Origin: a virus
Virus record (IMG/VR): IMGVR_UViG_3300025168_000657
Location: 1 to 24,022 of that record
Length of the DNA stretch: 24,022 bases
Reading direction: 5' to 3' (one strand)
Position numbers and translations under genes: made by a program. Shown piece by piece: positions 13,873-22,046 of the stretch. The notes under the pieces were generated by a model. That model was not told the DNA's origin and did not search any database. It saw only the letters and a program-made list of their open reading frames with translations. Within the stretch, counting starts at the first letter, position 1; each line of letters opens with the position of its first letter.

Positions 13873-15809
13873 AAATAAAAGCGATACAAATTACTGCTGA
13901 GACTAAAGAAGCTCAAAAGCAATTAGAAAAAATAAATCTTACACTTGAGCAACAAGAAGATTATGTAAAAGATATTCAAAGAGCAATTGAAGATCTTGAG
14001 GATAAAAGAGATTCAACAAGCAAAAAAGATCTAAACAGATTAAAACAATATAACGAACAAATTAAAGAAGCAAATAAAAATCTTACAAGACAAAAAAGAA
14101 GATTAAAAGATAATCGAGATGAAAAAACTAAACAAAACAAAGTAGTTAAAGATAGTATAAAAGATCAAAGAGATTTTGGAGGAGTATTAGGCATTATCGA
14201 TAAACAAACTGGGGGATTAATTAGCGGTTTTCAAGGTTTTACAACAAGCATAACTGGAGCAACAAAAGGATTAAAATTAATGCGTATTGCTTTTATTGCA
14301 ACAGGAGTTGGTGCTTTTGTTATTGCTATTACATCATTAATTGCTGCATTTACGCAAAGCGAAAAGGGTCAAGAAAAATTACAAATCGGTTTAAAAATGA
14401 TGGGCGCAGTTGTTAAAAACGTAATGGATGCTTTTGCGGATTTAGGCGAGGGTATTATTGAGGCTGTAACTAATCCTAAAAAGGCATTAGAGGATCTTGG
14501 AGCAGGTCTTTTAAAGTTTTTAAAGAATCCTGTCGATTCAATTGTTGGAGCCTTTAATGGGGCAAAAGAATCAGCTAAAGAATTTATTGAAGAAACTAAA
14601 AAGGAAGTCCTTGTAATTGGCGAGATTACTAAAGCAAGACAAAAGGCACATCATATTGAAAGAGATTTGCAAGTTGAGAGAGCAGAAGCCAATAGAGAAA
14701 TAAATGATATTAGATTAAAAGCAGAGGATCGAGAAAATCAAACTGCAGCACAAAGAATTGTTTTACTTAGAAAAGCCCAAAAGATAGAAGAAGATATTAC
14801 AGCAAAAGAAATTCAAGCAAAACAGCTATTAGTAGATGCTCAAATAAAAGAAATGGAGCAGGGCAAAAATACTATTGAGGACAAAGATAAACTTGCAAAA
14901 TTACAAGCCGAATTAATAAACTTAGATACAAAAAAACTTAGAAGCCAAAGATTATTACAAACACAAATTACAACAGCAGTTAATGAGGAGAAAGCAATAA
15001 AAGAAAAAAAAGAAAAAGATGCTCAAAAAGTAATTGATGATAATAAAGCTAAAGCAGATAAAAAAATTGAGGATGATAAAGCGGCAGAATTAAAAAGACT
15101 TGAATCCATAAAAGAAATACAAGATAATTTTGAGGCATTAGAAGCAGAGGAGAATGCTATAAAAGAAGAAGAAAAAGCACAACTCGAAGCAGATAAAGCG
15201 TTAGCAGATTTAGAAAAACTAAATGCAACGGAAGAACAAAAGGCAAAAATTGTTGCTTATTGGAATGGCAAGATTTTAGAGGGCCGAAAAAAAGATTCAG
15301 AAGCAGAACAAAATTTAGCCGAAGACGTAACCTCTGCTAAAATGGATATTGCAAAACGATCAATGGCATTAATTGGAGAGATAGCAGGAAAAGGATCAGC
15401 GATTGGTAAAGCAATGGCAATAGGTCAAGCAACAATCTCAGGAATTGAGGGGGTTCAAAATGCTTTTACTACTGCTCAGGGAAGCCCTGTTACAAAAGTT
15501 TTTCCTGCTTACCCATTTATACAAGCAGGTTTAGCAGGAGCATTTAGTGCTATCCAAATTAAAAAAATAGCATCAACTAAAGCAGATGGAAAAGGGGCAA
15601 CACCAAGCCCAACAGTCAGCGGAGGCGGTGGAGGGGCTGCACCCTCTGTTCCACCTGAGTTTAATACAGTAGGTGCAAGCGATACAAATCAATTAGCTGA
15701 TGCTATTGGATCCCAAACGCAACAACCTGTTCAGGCATTTGTTGTTAGCGGCGATGTAACAACTTCTCAAAGTTTAGAAAGAAACATTATAGATGGTGCA
15801 ACAATATAA
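13869..15809 (+). CDS. tape measure protein, 646 aa
   Basis: The N-terminal 100 residues are a long charged coiled coil (EAQKQLEKINLTLEQQEDYV and on). Then come GGLISGFQGFTTSITGA and a hydrophobic stretch (LMRIAFIATGVGAFVIAITSL, about 138-160) that could cross the membrane during DNA ejection. A very charged helix of repeated Glu/Lys/Ala runs from about 250 to 480. A glycine-rich stretch (GGGGGAAP) is followed by VVSGDVTTSQSLERNIIDG at the C-terminus, an ending I recall in tape measures of this phage group. At about 1.5 angstrom per residue, 646 residues predict a tail of roughly 95-100 nm. It sets tail length and is threaded into the tube during assembly. Confidence 0.85.
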   Translation: MKIKAIQITAETKEAQKQLEKINLTLEQQEDYVKDIQRAIEDLEDKRDSTSKKDLNRLKQYNEQIKEANKNLTRQKRRLKDNRDEKTKQNKVVKDSIKDQRDFGGVLGIIDKQTGGLISGFQGFTTSITGATKGLKLMRIAFIATGVGAFVIAITSLIAAFTQSEKGQEKLQIGLKMMGAVVKNVMDAFADLGEGIIEAVTNPKKALEDLGAGLLKFLKNPVDSIVGAFNGAKESAKEFIEETKKEVLVIGEITKARQKAHHIERDLQVERAEANREINDIRLKAEDRENQTAAQRIVLLRKAQKIEEDITAKEIQAKQLLVDAQIKEMEQGKNTIEDKDKLAKLQAELINLDTKKLRSQRLLQTQITTAVNEEKAIKEKKEKDAQKVIDDNKAKADKKIEDDKAAELKRLESIKEIQDNFEALEAEENAIKEEEKAQLEADKALADLEKLNATEEQKAKIVAYWNGKILEGRKKDSEAEQNLAEDVTSAKMDIAKRSMALIGEIAGKGSAIGKAMAIGQATISGIEGVQNAFTTAQGSPVTKVFPAYPFIQAGLAGAFSAIQIKKIASTKADGKGATPSPTVSGGGGGAAPSVPPEFNTVGASDTNQLADAIGSQTQQPVQAFVVSGDVTTSQSLERNIIDGATI

Positions 15810-15830
15810 ATACAAATAAAAAAAATTACT

Positions 15831-15843
15831 ACGTTATATTATT
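15831..15843 (+). promoter_or_regulatory. CGTTATAT element, copy 3 (before prohead protease)
   Basis: ACGTTATAT at 15831-15839, five bases before the ATG at 15844, in the 34-base gap after the tape measure. The preceding bases are A-rich and I see no terminator in this gap. Confidence 0.5.
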
Positions 15844-16440
15844 ATGAGAATTATAGAATTAATATTAGATGAAGAACAAGAGGATTCAGGCGTTGATGCA
15901 ATATCAATAGTGGAATCTCCTGCCATTGAAGAAAATTTTATTGCGCTAAAAAGCGATGAAATAAAATTAGCAGAAATTTCAAAAGATAAAAAGTTATTAA
16001 TGGGTGCTTTGCTTGTTCCTAATAAACCTATTTACAGAAAATCAGGCAAAGAGGAATATTATATTTATTTCTCAAAAGAAACTATTTCAAAGGCCTCTCA
16101 ATTATATTTAAAAAATGGCAATCAAAATAATTCAACTTTAGAACATCAACACGAATTAAGTGGATTAACATTAGTTGAGTCTTGGATCGTAGAGAGCGAT
16201 ACAAAAGATAAAAGCAGATTATACAATATGGATGTTCCTGTTGGAACTTGGATGGGAACTGTAAAAGTTAATAACGATAATGTTTGGAACGAATATGTTA
16301 GGACAAAAAAAGTAAAAGGATTTTCTATTGAGGGTTATTTTGCTGATCGTATGACTGAAAGACCTAATGAATCTATAAAAGAAGATATGAAAAACAATAA
16401 ACTAATTGAATCTATAAAACAAATACTTAATGCCAATTAG
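15844..16440 (+). CDS. prohead protease (XkdF-like serine protease), 198 aa
   Basis: Residues 15-36 (SGVDAISIVESPAIEENFIALK) are the typical opening of XkdF-like proteins. The protease core has KKLLMGALLVPNKPIYRK and YYIYFSKETI. EHQH follows (H101, H103) as a candidate catalytic histidine site, then LVESWIVES and YNMDVPVGTWMG. It closes with KVKGFSIEGYF, whose S161 fits the nucleophile in the 'GfSieg' motif. The enzyme would cut scaffold and capsid proteins during head maturation; the acidic scaffold-like gene and the capsid gene follow. The catalytic assignments are inferred from the motif layout. Confidence 0.75.
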   Translation: MRIIELILDEEQEDSGVDAISIVESPAIEENFIALKSDEIKLAEISKDKKLLMGALLVPNKPIYRKSGKEEYYIYFSKETISKASQLYLKNGNQNNSTLEHQHELSGLTLVESWIVESDTKDKSRLYNMDVPVGTWMGTVKVNNDNVWNEYVRTKKVKGFSIEGYFADRMTERPNESIKEDMKNNKLIESIKQILNAN

Positions 16441-16609
16441 AAAAAAAAGAAATATTGGACCGGGATCTGCAGGTTATATTCCTGCTCGTAGCTCTCAAAA
16501 CGGAGGTCAAAGAGCTTGTTTATGTCCTGATGAAAATACTTATTCAAGAGAATGTTGTGACGGATCTATATGGGCACAGGGTATTGGATCAATAACAAGA
16601 ATAACTTGA
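16430..16609 (+). CDS. small cysteine-rich conserved protein, 59 aa
   Basis: The ATG lies 11 bases inside the protease gene. The product is glycine-rich and basic at its start (MPIRKKRNIGPGSAGYIPAR). It then has four cysteines as CLC and CC in RACLCPDENTYSRECCDGS, followed by IWAQGIGSITR. I recall small phage proteins with the same 'CLC..TYS..CCDGS..AQGIG' pattern beside head genes, so it is probably real and not a chance ORF. Function is unknown; a zinc- or disulfide-stabilised structural peptide is possible. Confidence 0.65.
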   Translation: MPIRKKRNIGPGSAGYIPARSSQNGGQRACLCPDENTYSRECCDGSIWAQGIGSITRIT

Positions 16610-16632
16610 AAATACAAAATTAAATTTAAACC

Positions 16633-16651
16633 ACGTTATATATAAACAATT
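16633..16651 (+). promoter_or_regulatory. CGTTATAT element, copy 4 (before scaffold-like gene)
   Basis: ACGTTATAT at 16633-16641 followed by ATAAACAATT, ten bases before the ATG at 16652. It has the longest gap to its start of the five copies. Confidence 0.5.
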
Positions 16652-17314
16652 ATGAAATCTACAGAAATGTTAAATCAAATCAAGACACTTTTAAATATAG
16701 AAGTTAAACTTGAAGAAATGAAATTAGAAAATGGTACAATCGTTGAGTCTGATTCATTTGAAAAAGGAAAAGAAATATTTATTAAAACAGATGATGAGCG
16801 TGTTGCTTTACCTGTTGGAGAATATATTTTGGAGGACTCGAGGCTTTTAATAATTTCTGAGGAGGGAATTATTGATGATGTAAGAGATGTTTCAGATGAA
16901 GCACCACAAAAAGAAGAAGAAGAAGTCACTGAGGATTTAGAGGACAAAGATGATAATTATGAAGATGATGGTAAAGAAGCAGATGTTGAAGACTGGGCAG
17001 GTATGGAAAAAAGAATAAAAAATCTTGAGGATGCTATTTCAGATTTAAAATCTAAAGTAGGTGGAAAAGATATGGAAGAAGAAGAAGTTGAAATGGAAGA
17101 AGATGATGTTTCAAGACAACCAAAATCAAGAACAATAAAAGAGGAGTTTAATAAAGAGGTTGAAGAAAAGGTAAAAGAAGAATTATCAAAACCTGCAACA
17201 AATCCAATTAAACATAGTCCTGAAAAAAAAGAGAATAAAAACAAAGGTTATTTATATTCACAAAAAAGAGTAGGAACAGCTTTAGACAGAGTATTAGCAA
17301 GATTAAACAAATAA
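16652..17314 (+). CDS. acidic scaffold-like head protein, 220 aa
   Basis: A strongly acidic protein placed between the protease and the capsid gene. The N-terminal part (1-80) is a small beta domain: KLEEMKLENGTIVESDSFEKG, VALPVGEYILEDSRLLII. Residues 85-115 are nearly all Glu and Asp, then a coiled coil (KRIKNLEDAISDLKSKVGG), another acidic run and a basic C-terminus (VGTALDRVLARLNK). This pattern, acid-rich helix plus a basic capsid-binding tail, is that of head scaffolding proteins, and it would be a substrate of the protease upstream. The call rests on composition and position. Confidence 0.6.
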   Translation: MKSTEMLNQIKTLLNIEVKLEEMKLENGTIVESDSFEKGKEIFIKTDDERVALPVGEYILEDSRLLIISEEGIIDDVRDVSDEAPQKEEEEVTEDLEDKDDNYEDDGKEADVEDWAGMEKRIKNLEDAISDLKSKVGGKDMEEEEVEMEEDDVSRQPKSRTIKEEFNKEVEEKVKEELSKPATNPIKHSPEKKENKNKGYLYSQKRVGTALDRVLARLNK

Positions 17315-17337
17315 TAAATAATAAAATAAATTAAAAA

Positions 17338-17757
17338 ATGAGCACTTACAACTATTTATCAAATGATGAAGTTCGCAACCAAGTTGCACAATCTTATTAT
17401 ACAGCCACAGGAGACATTTCAGATTCAGATTTAGGAAATGATCATAACGTAGCCGTAGATGCATTAACAATTGGATTACCTTTAATTAACTCAGGAAATT
17501 TAGGTAGCACAGTATTCTTTAGAAACACAGGAGCAGATGCTGCTGTCAAATTAGTAATTTCTCCAAAAAATACAAATAAAATTGTTGGGAGTATGACTCA
17601 AGCTGCAGCAGTATTTAGTGCGTCTGGAGTTTTAGATAAAGACTTAGAAAATACTAAAGCAACAGCTTTAAAAGGAGACTGGGTAGCACTTAGAGCGGTA
17701 TCATTAACTGAATGGTATATTATAGGTGGACAAGGAATTTGGGTTTCAGAATCATAA
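17338..17757 (+). CDS. probable capsid decoration or other head protein, 139 aa
   Basis: Starts MSTYNYLSNDEVRNQVAQSYY. The rest alternates small and hydrophobic residues in a beta-rich pattern: LTIGLPLINSGNLGSTVFFRN, ADAAVKLVISPKNTNKIVGS, and the end WVALRAVSLTEWYIIGGQGIW. The Trp/Gly-rich C-terminus and the position directly before the capsid gene fit a head decoration or other abundant virion protein. It has no enzyme motif. I do not know a family for certain. Confidence 0.5.
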   Translation: MSTYNYLSNDEVRNQVAQSYYTATGDISDSDLGNDHNVAVDALTIGLPLINSGNLGSTVFFRNTGADAAVKLVISPKNTNKIVGSMTQAAAVFSASGVLDKDLENTKATALKGDWVALRAVSLTEWYIIGGQGIWVSES

Positions 17758-17786
17758 TAATAATTAATAAATAAAATAATAATAAA
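17758..17786 (+). promoter_or_regulatory. pure A/T leader before capsid gene
   Basis: The 29 bases between the stop of the upstream gene and the capsid ATG contain only A and T. A similar A/T-rich gap stands before 17338 (23 bases, all A/T). Bacteroidota genes often use A-rich, unstructured leaders instead of a Shine-Dalgarno site, so this probably favours strong translation of the most abundant protein. Confidence 0.45.
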
Positions 17787-18767
17787 ATGAGTAATTTAAA
17801 CAAAGTACAACTTGCAACTGCTGTAAACGTTACGACAAGTTACGCCGGTGAGTTTGCAGGGGATTATATCGCTGCGGCGCTTCTTGAGGCGAGTACGATT
17901 AGTGATGGTGGTCTAACAGTAAAAGCAAATATCGGTTATAAAGAGGTAATTAAAAAACTTGCAACAAGTTCTTTAGTAAATCCTGCTACTTGTGATTTTG
18001 ATCCAACATCAACTATTACATTAACTGAAAGAATAATTCAGCCTACTGAGTTGCAGGTAAATTTGCAACTTTGTAAAAAAGATTTTGTAAACGATTGGGA
18101 GAGCCAAGCGATGGGATTTGGACTTAATCAAAATCTACCACCAAAGTTTAGTGATTTTTTAATTGCTCACGTTGCTGCTGAGGTTGCTCAATCAACTGAA
18201 TTAAACATTTGGCAAGGAGATTCTGCCGCTGTATCAAATAATTCTTTTGATGGCTTTGAAAAATTAATTGCTGCTTCTGCTGCTGCTGGAGATATTCCTG
18301 CAGGACAACAAATTGCTGCTGTTGGTGGGGGCTTAGCTGCCGGAAATATTATAGCAGAATTACAAAAGGTAGTAAGTGCTATACCAAATACACTATATGG
18401 AAAAGATTCGTTAAGAATATATATTCCAAGTTCTGCCGCTAAATTTTATGTACAAGCTCTTGGAGGTTTTTCAGTTCTTGCTACTTCAAATGCAGGGGTT
18501 GATAATAAAGGAACTCAATGGTGGAACAATGGTTCACTAACAATAGATGGCGTTCAGATTTTTGTTTGTCCGGGAATGAGTGATAACAAAATGTATGCGG
18601 CTGAAATATCAAATTTATATTTTGGAACAGGTCTTTTAAACAATAACCAAGAAATTAGAGTTCTTGATATGGTAGACTTGGACGGATCCAACAACGTAAG
18701 AATGGTAATGCGTTTTACTTCAGGCGTGCAATTTGGTATTGCTTCTGATATAGTAGAATACGCTTAA
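17787..18767 (+). CDS. major capsid protein, 326 aa
   Basis: Size, position after protease and scaffold, and sequence style fit a HK97-fold capsid protein. The N-terminus is LNKVQLATAVNVTTSYAGEFAG. Middle segments include ITLTERIIQPTELQVNLQLCK, FLIAHVAAEVAQSTELNIWQGD (a likely spine helix) and IIAELQKVVSAIPNTLYG. SLRIYIPSSAAKFYVQALGG and VQIFVCPGMSDNKMYAAEISN are like the loops of this family, and the end reads GSNNVRMVMRFTSGVQFG. Processing by the prohead protease is possible but no cut site is evident. The start of the gene has somewhat higher GC than its surroundings. A hairpin follows. Confidence 0.75.
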   Translation: MSNLNKVQLATAVNVTTSYAGEFAGDYIAAALLEASTISDGGLTVKANIGYKEVIKKLATSSLVNPATCDFDPTSTITLTERIIQPTELQVNLQLCKKDFVNDWESQAMGFGLNQNLPPKFSDFLIAHVAAEVAQSTELNIWQGDSAAVSNNSFDGFEKLIAASAAAGDIPAGQQIAAVGGGLAAGNIIAELQKVVSAIPNTLYGKDSLRIYIPSSAAKFYVQALGGFSVLATSNAGVDNKGTQWWNNGSLTIDGVQIFVCPGMSDNKMYAAEISNLYFGTGLLNNNQEIRVLDMVDLDGSNNVRMVMRFTSGVQFGIASDIVEYA

Positions 18768-18782
18768 AATTAACTAAAATTT

Positions 18783-18816
18783 GGGTAAGTTAGATAAAAC
18801 TTGCTTACCCTTATTT
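18783..18816 (+). terminator. hairpin after capsid gene, possible terminator
   Basis: GGGTAAG (18783-18789) pairs with CTTACCC (18804-18810) across a 14-base loop, followed by TTATTT. The T-tract is interrupted, so it may be a weak terminator or an mRNA-stabilising 3' end for the capsid transcript. Confidence 0.55.
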
Positions 18817-18835
18817 ATAAAAAAATAAAATACTT

Positions 18836-19366
18836 ATGGCTTGTACAGTAACTACGGGAAGAAGTTTACCCTGCAAAAGCGCTTTTGGTGGAATAAAAAC
18901 TATATATTTCGCAGATTTCGGAGGTTTAACAGGAGTAACCTTTACAGACGGAAAAGTTTCCGCATTTACGGGATCGGTAACAGGTTGGACTAAATGGGAT
19001 GTTAAAGGAAATTCGAATTTAGAAACAACAGTAACCTCCTCTCGAGAGAATGGAACAACTTTTTATACACAAACTCTAAATGCTACTTTTACTTATTTAG
19101 ATGCTTTAACTCAAAACGAATTACAAATTGTAGCAGTAGGCCGTCCATATGTGGCTGTCGAAGATTACTACGGAAATGTTTTTCTTTGTGGATTTGAAAA
19201 TGGAATGGAACTTACATCAGGCACTTCTGTGACTGGATCGGCTCCGGGAGACCTTTCAGGATTTACCATTGTGATGGAAGGGATGGAAGAGGCTGCACCT
19301 TATTTTTTAAGTGCAAATACTCTACTTACACCTATTGATGGGGATTCAATTAATCCAACTCCATAA
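18836..19366 (+). CDS. major tail protein, 176 aa
   Basis: The opening MACTVTTGRSLPCKS, with AFGGIKTIYFADFGG after it, then WTKWDVKGNSNLETTVTSSR and FYTQTLNATFTYLD, matches the tail tube proteins I recall from Bacteroidota siphoviruses ('GGIK.vYfvdf..., .s.leTt.tssr.nGT.fy.q'). The second half (AVGRPYVAVEDYYGNVFLCG, ENGMELTSGTSVTGSAPGDL, SGFTIVMEGMEEAAP) also fits. It would polymerise into the tail tube around the tape measure. In this phage it sits after the capsid gene, far from the tape measure. A strong terminator follows. Confidence 0.75.
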   Translation: MACTVTTGRSLPCKSAFGGIKTIYFADFGGLTGVTFTDGKVSAFTGSVTGWTKWDVKGNSNLETTVTSSRENGTTFYTQTLNATFTYLDALTQNELQIVAVGRPYVAVEDYYGNVFLCGFENGMELTSGTSVTGSAPGDLSGFTIVMEGMEEAAPYFLSANTLLTPIDGDSINPTP

Positions 19367-19390
19367 ATTAATATTATAGATATAAAATTA

Positions 19391-19416
19391 AGCACTCAAT
19401 AGGGTGCTTTTTTTTT
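19391..19416 (+). terminator. intrinsic terminator after major tail protein
   Basis: AGCAC (19391-19395), an eight-base loop, GTGCT (19404-19408), then nine T (19408-19416). It ends the capsid/tail-tube transcript. A CGTTATAT element restarts expression 34 bases later. Confidence 0.75.
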
Positions 19417-19449
19417 GGTTTAATGTTAATACAAAATAACTTATTTAAT

Positions 19450-19462
19450 ACGTTATATAGGT
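19450..19462 (+). promoter_or_regulatory. CGTTATAT element, copy 5 (before 142-aa gene)
   Basis: TTTAATACGTTATATAGGT before the ATG at 19463. The ACGTTATAT core is at 19450-19458, four bases before the ATG. Like copy 2, it follows a terminator and carries the upstream TAATA. Confidence 0.55.
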
Positions 19463-19891
19463 ATGATTGTATTTAAAACTATTACTACAGCTCAAACATT
19501 TAAAGTAATTCCTCGAATTTTTGCAGATGAATTTTCAATGTCAATAACTGATGATAGTACAAATATTATTAAAGTTTATGATATTACGACAGGGGTTACT
19601 TCTGGAAATTATTTAACTTTTAATCAAGCATTTAATCCTATATTAGTAGAGGGTCATTTTTATGATGTTAGATTTTATTCAGATTTTAACGTATGGAATA
19701 CAAATTATCAATTATGGGAAAACGATAATTTATTTTGGAATATAGATCGAACAACAGATGCAACTTTATTTAGAGATCAAATATTTTGCACAGATCAGGA
19801 GATTGATCAAATGGAGGATGAATATTACGATTTAAATTTAGGAATATATAAAACATTTAATTCCTTTGATAATACATATAAGGTTTTTTAA
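19463..19891 (+). CDS. structural protein of unknown role, 142 aa
   Basis: Starts MIVFKTITTAQTFKVIPRIF and is rich in aromatic residues and Asp/Asn: VEGHFYDVRFYSDFNVWNTNYQ, WENDNLFWNIDRTTDATLFRD. The end has the pattern QIFCTDQEIDQMEDEYYDLN, a 'vi.rdkIfcT.q.id' sequence I have seen in proteins of marine phages. No function known. It sits directly before the portal gene (2-base gap) and under CGTTATAT copy 5, so it is probably a neck, head or tail structural protein. Confidence 0.5.
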   Translation: MIVFKTITTAQTFKVIPRIFADEFSMSITDDSTNIIKVYDITTGVTSGNYLTFNQAFNPILVEGHFYDVRFYSDFNVWNTNYQLWENDNLFWNIDRTTDATLFRDQIFCTDQEIDQMEDEYYDLNLGIYKTFNSFDNTYKVF

Positions 19892-19893
19892 TT

Positions 19894-22044
19894 ATGAGAA
19901 AAAATAAAAAAAGAGATAATTTAGGGAGATTTGCAAAAAACACATCTGAATTTAGTTTTGTTAATTTAGCTACTTATACATCTCCTGAGATTGTTGAGGT
20001 TAAGAATAGAGATTGGGTACAATATGGTGCAGATAATAATTATTTTCAATTCCTTATTGATCGATATAATGGCTCTCCAACAAATAATGCTTGTATAAAT
20101 GGTATATCACAACAAATATACGGCAAAGGTTTAAATGCAACAGACTCAAATAGACGACCTGAGCAATACGCTCAAATGATTACTCTTTTAAAGCCTGAGA
20201 TGATCCAAAAGGTTTGTTATGATTTTTATTTAATGGGTCAAGCTGCAATACAAGTTGTTTATAATAAAGCAAGAACAAAAATTGCAATGTGCGAGCATTT
20301 TCCAATTGAAACATTAAGAGCAGAAAAAGCAAATGAAGATGGCGATATTGAGGGATATTATTATTGGAATGACTGGCCCTCAATTAAACCCTCAGACAAA
20401 CCTTTAAGAATACCGGCATTTGGAACAAGCAAAGAAAATATTGAAATTTATTATATTAAACCTTATAAAGCAGGTTTTTACTATTACTCCCCTGTTGCTT
20501 ATCAGGGAGGCCTACAATATACCGAGCTTGAAGAAGAAATTAGCAATTACCATTTGAACAATATTTTACAGGGCCTCGCTCCGAGTATGCTCATAAATTT
20601 TAATAATGGCACTCCAAATCAAGAACAAAGGGAATTAATCGAACAAAGAATAGCACAAAAATTTTCAGGCAGTTCAAACGCAGGCAAGTTTATTCTTGCT
20701 TTTAATGATAATAAAGAAAGTCAAGCGGAAATTACTCCTGTTCAATTAAGCGATGCCTCTGAGCAATATAAATTTTTAAGCTCTGAATCTCAATCCAAAA
20801 TATTAGTTGCTCATCGAGTTGTTTCTCCTATGTTACTTGGAATTAGAACTGAATCTGGTTTTTCTTCTAATGCTGATGAAATTAAAAACGCATCTATATT
20901 AATGGACAATACTGTTATAAGGCCATTTCAGGAACTTTTATTAGGTTGCTTTGATAAACTACTTGCTGTTAATGATATTGCTTTAAACCTATACTTTACA
21001 ACGTTACAGCCCTTAGAATTTACTGAGGTTGACAAATCAATACAAGACAAAGAGGATATTGAAGAAGAAACAGGTGTTGAGATGCAAAAATTTAATCTAA
21101 AAATGATTGATGGCAAACAAGCCTATAAAACAAAAGAAGAAGCTGAGACAAAAGCTAAAGAAATGGGATGTGGTGGATCCCACGAGCACGAAGTTGAGGG
21201 CGAAATATGGTTTATGCCTTGTGAAAATCACGAGAGTTTAAAAAAATCTCCTTGTTGGGATGGTTATCGGCAAGATGGTTATAAAATGATAGACGGAAAA
21301 AGAAGGCCAAATTGCGTAAAAGCTGAAAAATTATGCTGTAGCTCTAATTCAAAAGATAATGATAATGAAATAGCTTCTGAATTAATTGCTTTAGGCGAAG
21401 ATATTGATTTAAATAATTGGGATGTTATAGATGAAATCGATGTAGATTACGATAATGAGGATAAATACGATGCTATTGTCGATGTTTTAAACTTAGAGAA
21501 CGATAAAAAAGCAACTACTTTAAATAAAATATTAAATTTAGTTAGCACAGGTAGAGCATATCCTAATGCAAGAAGCAAACAAGATAAAAAAATAAAAGAA
21601 AATTATTTTAAAGTTAGATATTATTATTATCCAAAAAAATATAATGGTGGAGAGAGCAATAGCCCTCGTAAATTTTGTATTGCAATGGTAGATGCTAATA
21701 AATTATATCGTAAAGAAGATATTACAAGAATGACAGATAGGCCTGTAAATCCCGGTTGGGGTCCAAAAGGAGATTCTTTGACTTACTCAATTTGGAAATT
21801 TAAAGGAGGAGGAAATTGTCATCATTCTTGGAGGAGAGTTACTTTTAAAAGCAAAGATTCAAATATTAACTTAAAGACTTCAAAGGATATAATTGGAACA
21901 CGATCTGCTGAAATTGATGGCTATATAGTAAGAAATGATTTTGAGGTATCTGTTCAACCTCGTTCAATGGATTATAGAGGTTTTTTGCCTGATAATCCTT
22001 TTTATAAAAAAGACGGAAGTTTAAGAAATCCGAAAAAGAAATAA
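19894..22044 (+). CDS. portal protein with long C-terminal extension, 716 aa
   Basis: Residues 1 to about 388 are a portal protein: RDWVQYGADNNYFQFLIDRYN (about 40-60), NGSPTNNACINGISQQIYG, MIQKVCYDFYLMGQAAIQV, EEEISNYHLNNILQGLAPSM, SKILVAHRVVSPMLLGI and the PLEFTE end. The portal is the DNA channel and packaging motor docking ring. About 330 residues follow. A Cys/His module (HEHEVEGEIWFMPCENH near 429-445) and a second (SPCWDGYRQDGYK near 452-476, with NCVK) come first. They are followed by an acidic linker and a domain from about 552 (RAYPNARSKQDKK; RKFCIAMVDANKLYRKEDIT; GGGNCHHSWRRV) that resembles stand-alone head proteins of Bacteroidota phages. It may be a fused minor head protein. Confidence 0.75.
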   Translation: MRKNKKRDNLGRFAKNTSEFSFVNLATYTSPEIVEVKNRDWVQYGADNNYFQFLIDRYNGSPTNNACINGISQQIYGKGLNATDSNRRPEQYAQMITLLKPEMIQKVCYDFYLMGQAAIQVVYNKARTKIAMCEHFPIETLRAEKANEDGDIEGYYYWNDWPSIKPSDKPLRIPAFGTSKENIEIYYIKPYKAGFYYYSPVAYQGGLQYTELEEEISNYHLNNILQGLAPSMLINFNNGTPNQEQRELIEQRIAQKFSGSSNAGKFILAFNDNKESQAEITPVQLSDASEQYKFLSSESQSKILVAHRVVSPMLLGIRTESGFSSNADEIKNASILMDNTVIRPFQELLLGCFDKLLAVNDIALNLYFTTLQPLEFTEVDKSIQDKEDIEEETGVEMQKFNLKMIDGKQAYKTKEEAETKAKEMGCGGSHEHEVEGEIWFMPCENHESLKKSPCWDGYRQDGYKMIDGKRRPNCVKAEKLCCSSNSKDNDNEIASELIALGEDIDLNNWDVIDEIDVDYDNEDKYDAIVDVLNLENDKKATTLNKILNLVSTGRAYPNARSKQDKKIKENYFKVRYYYYPKKYNGGESNSPRKFCIAMVDANKLYRKEDITRMTDRPVNPGWGPKGDSLTYSIWKFKGGGNCHHSWRRVTFKSKDSNINLKTSKDIIGTRSAEIDGYIVRNDFEVSVQPRSMDYRGFLPDNPFYKKDGSLRNPKKK

Positions 22045-22046
22045 TT

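Noticed and set aside
16675-17244. Two serine-rich open frames on the minus strand
   Set aside because: They mirror the Glu/Asp-rich codons (GAA, GAT) of the scaffold-like gene; long antisense frames are expected there and the composition is not protein-like.
19446-19462. Direct match to a T7 class promoter (TAATACG...TATAGG)
   Set aside because: The spacing is several bases too short and the other copies of the element vary where T7 promoters are fixed. The resemblance is mentioned only as a hint within the CGTTATAT finding.
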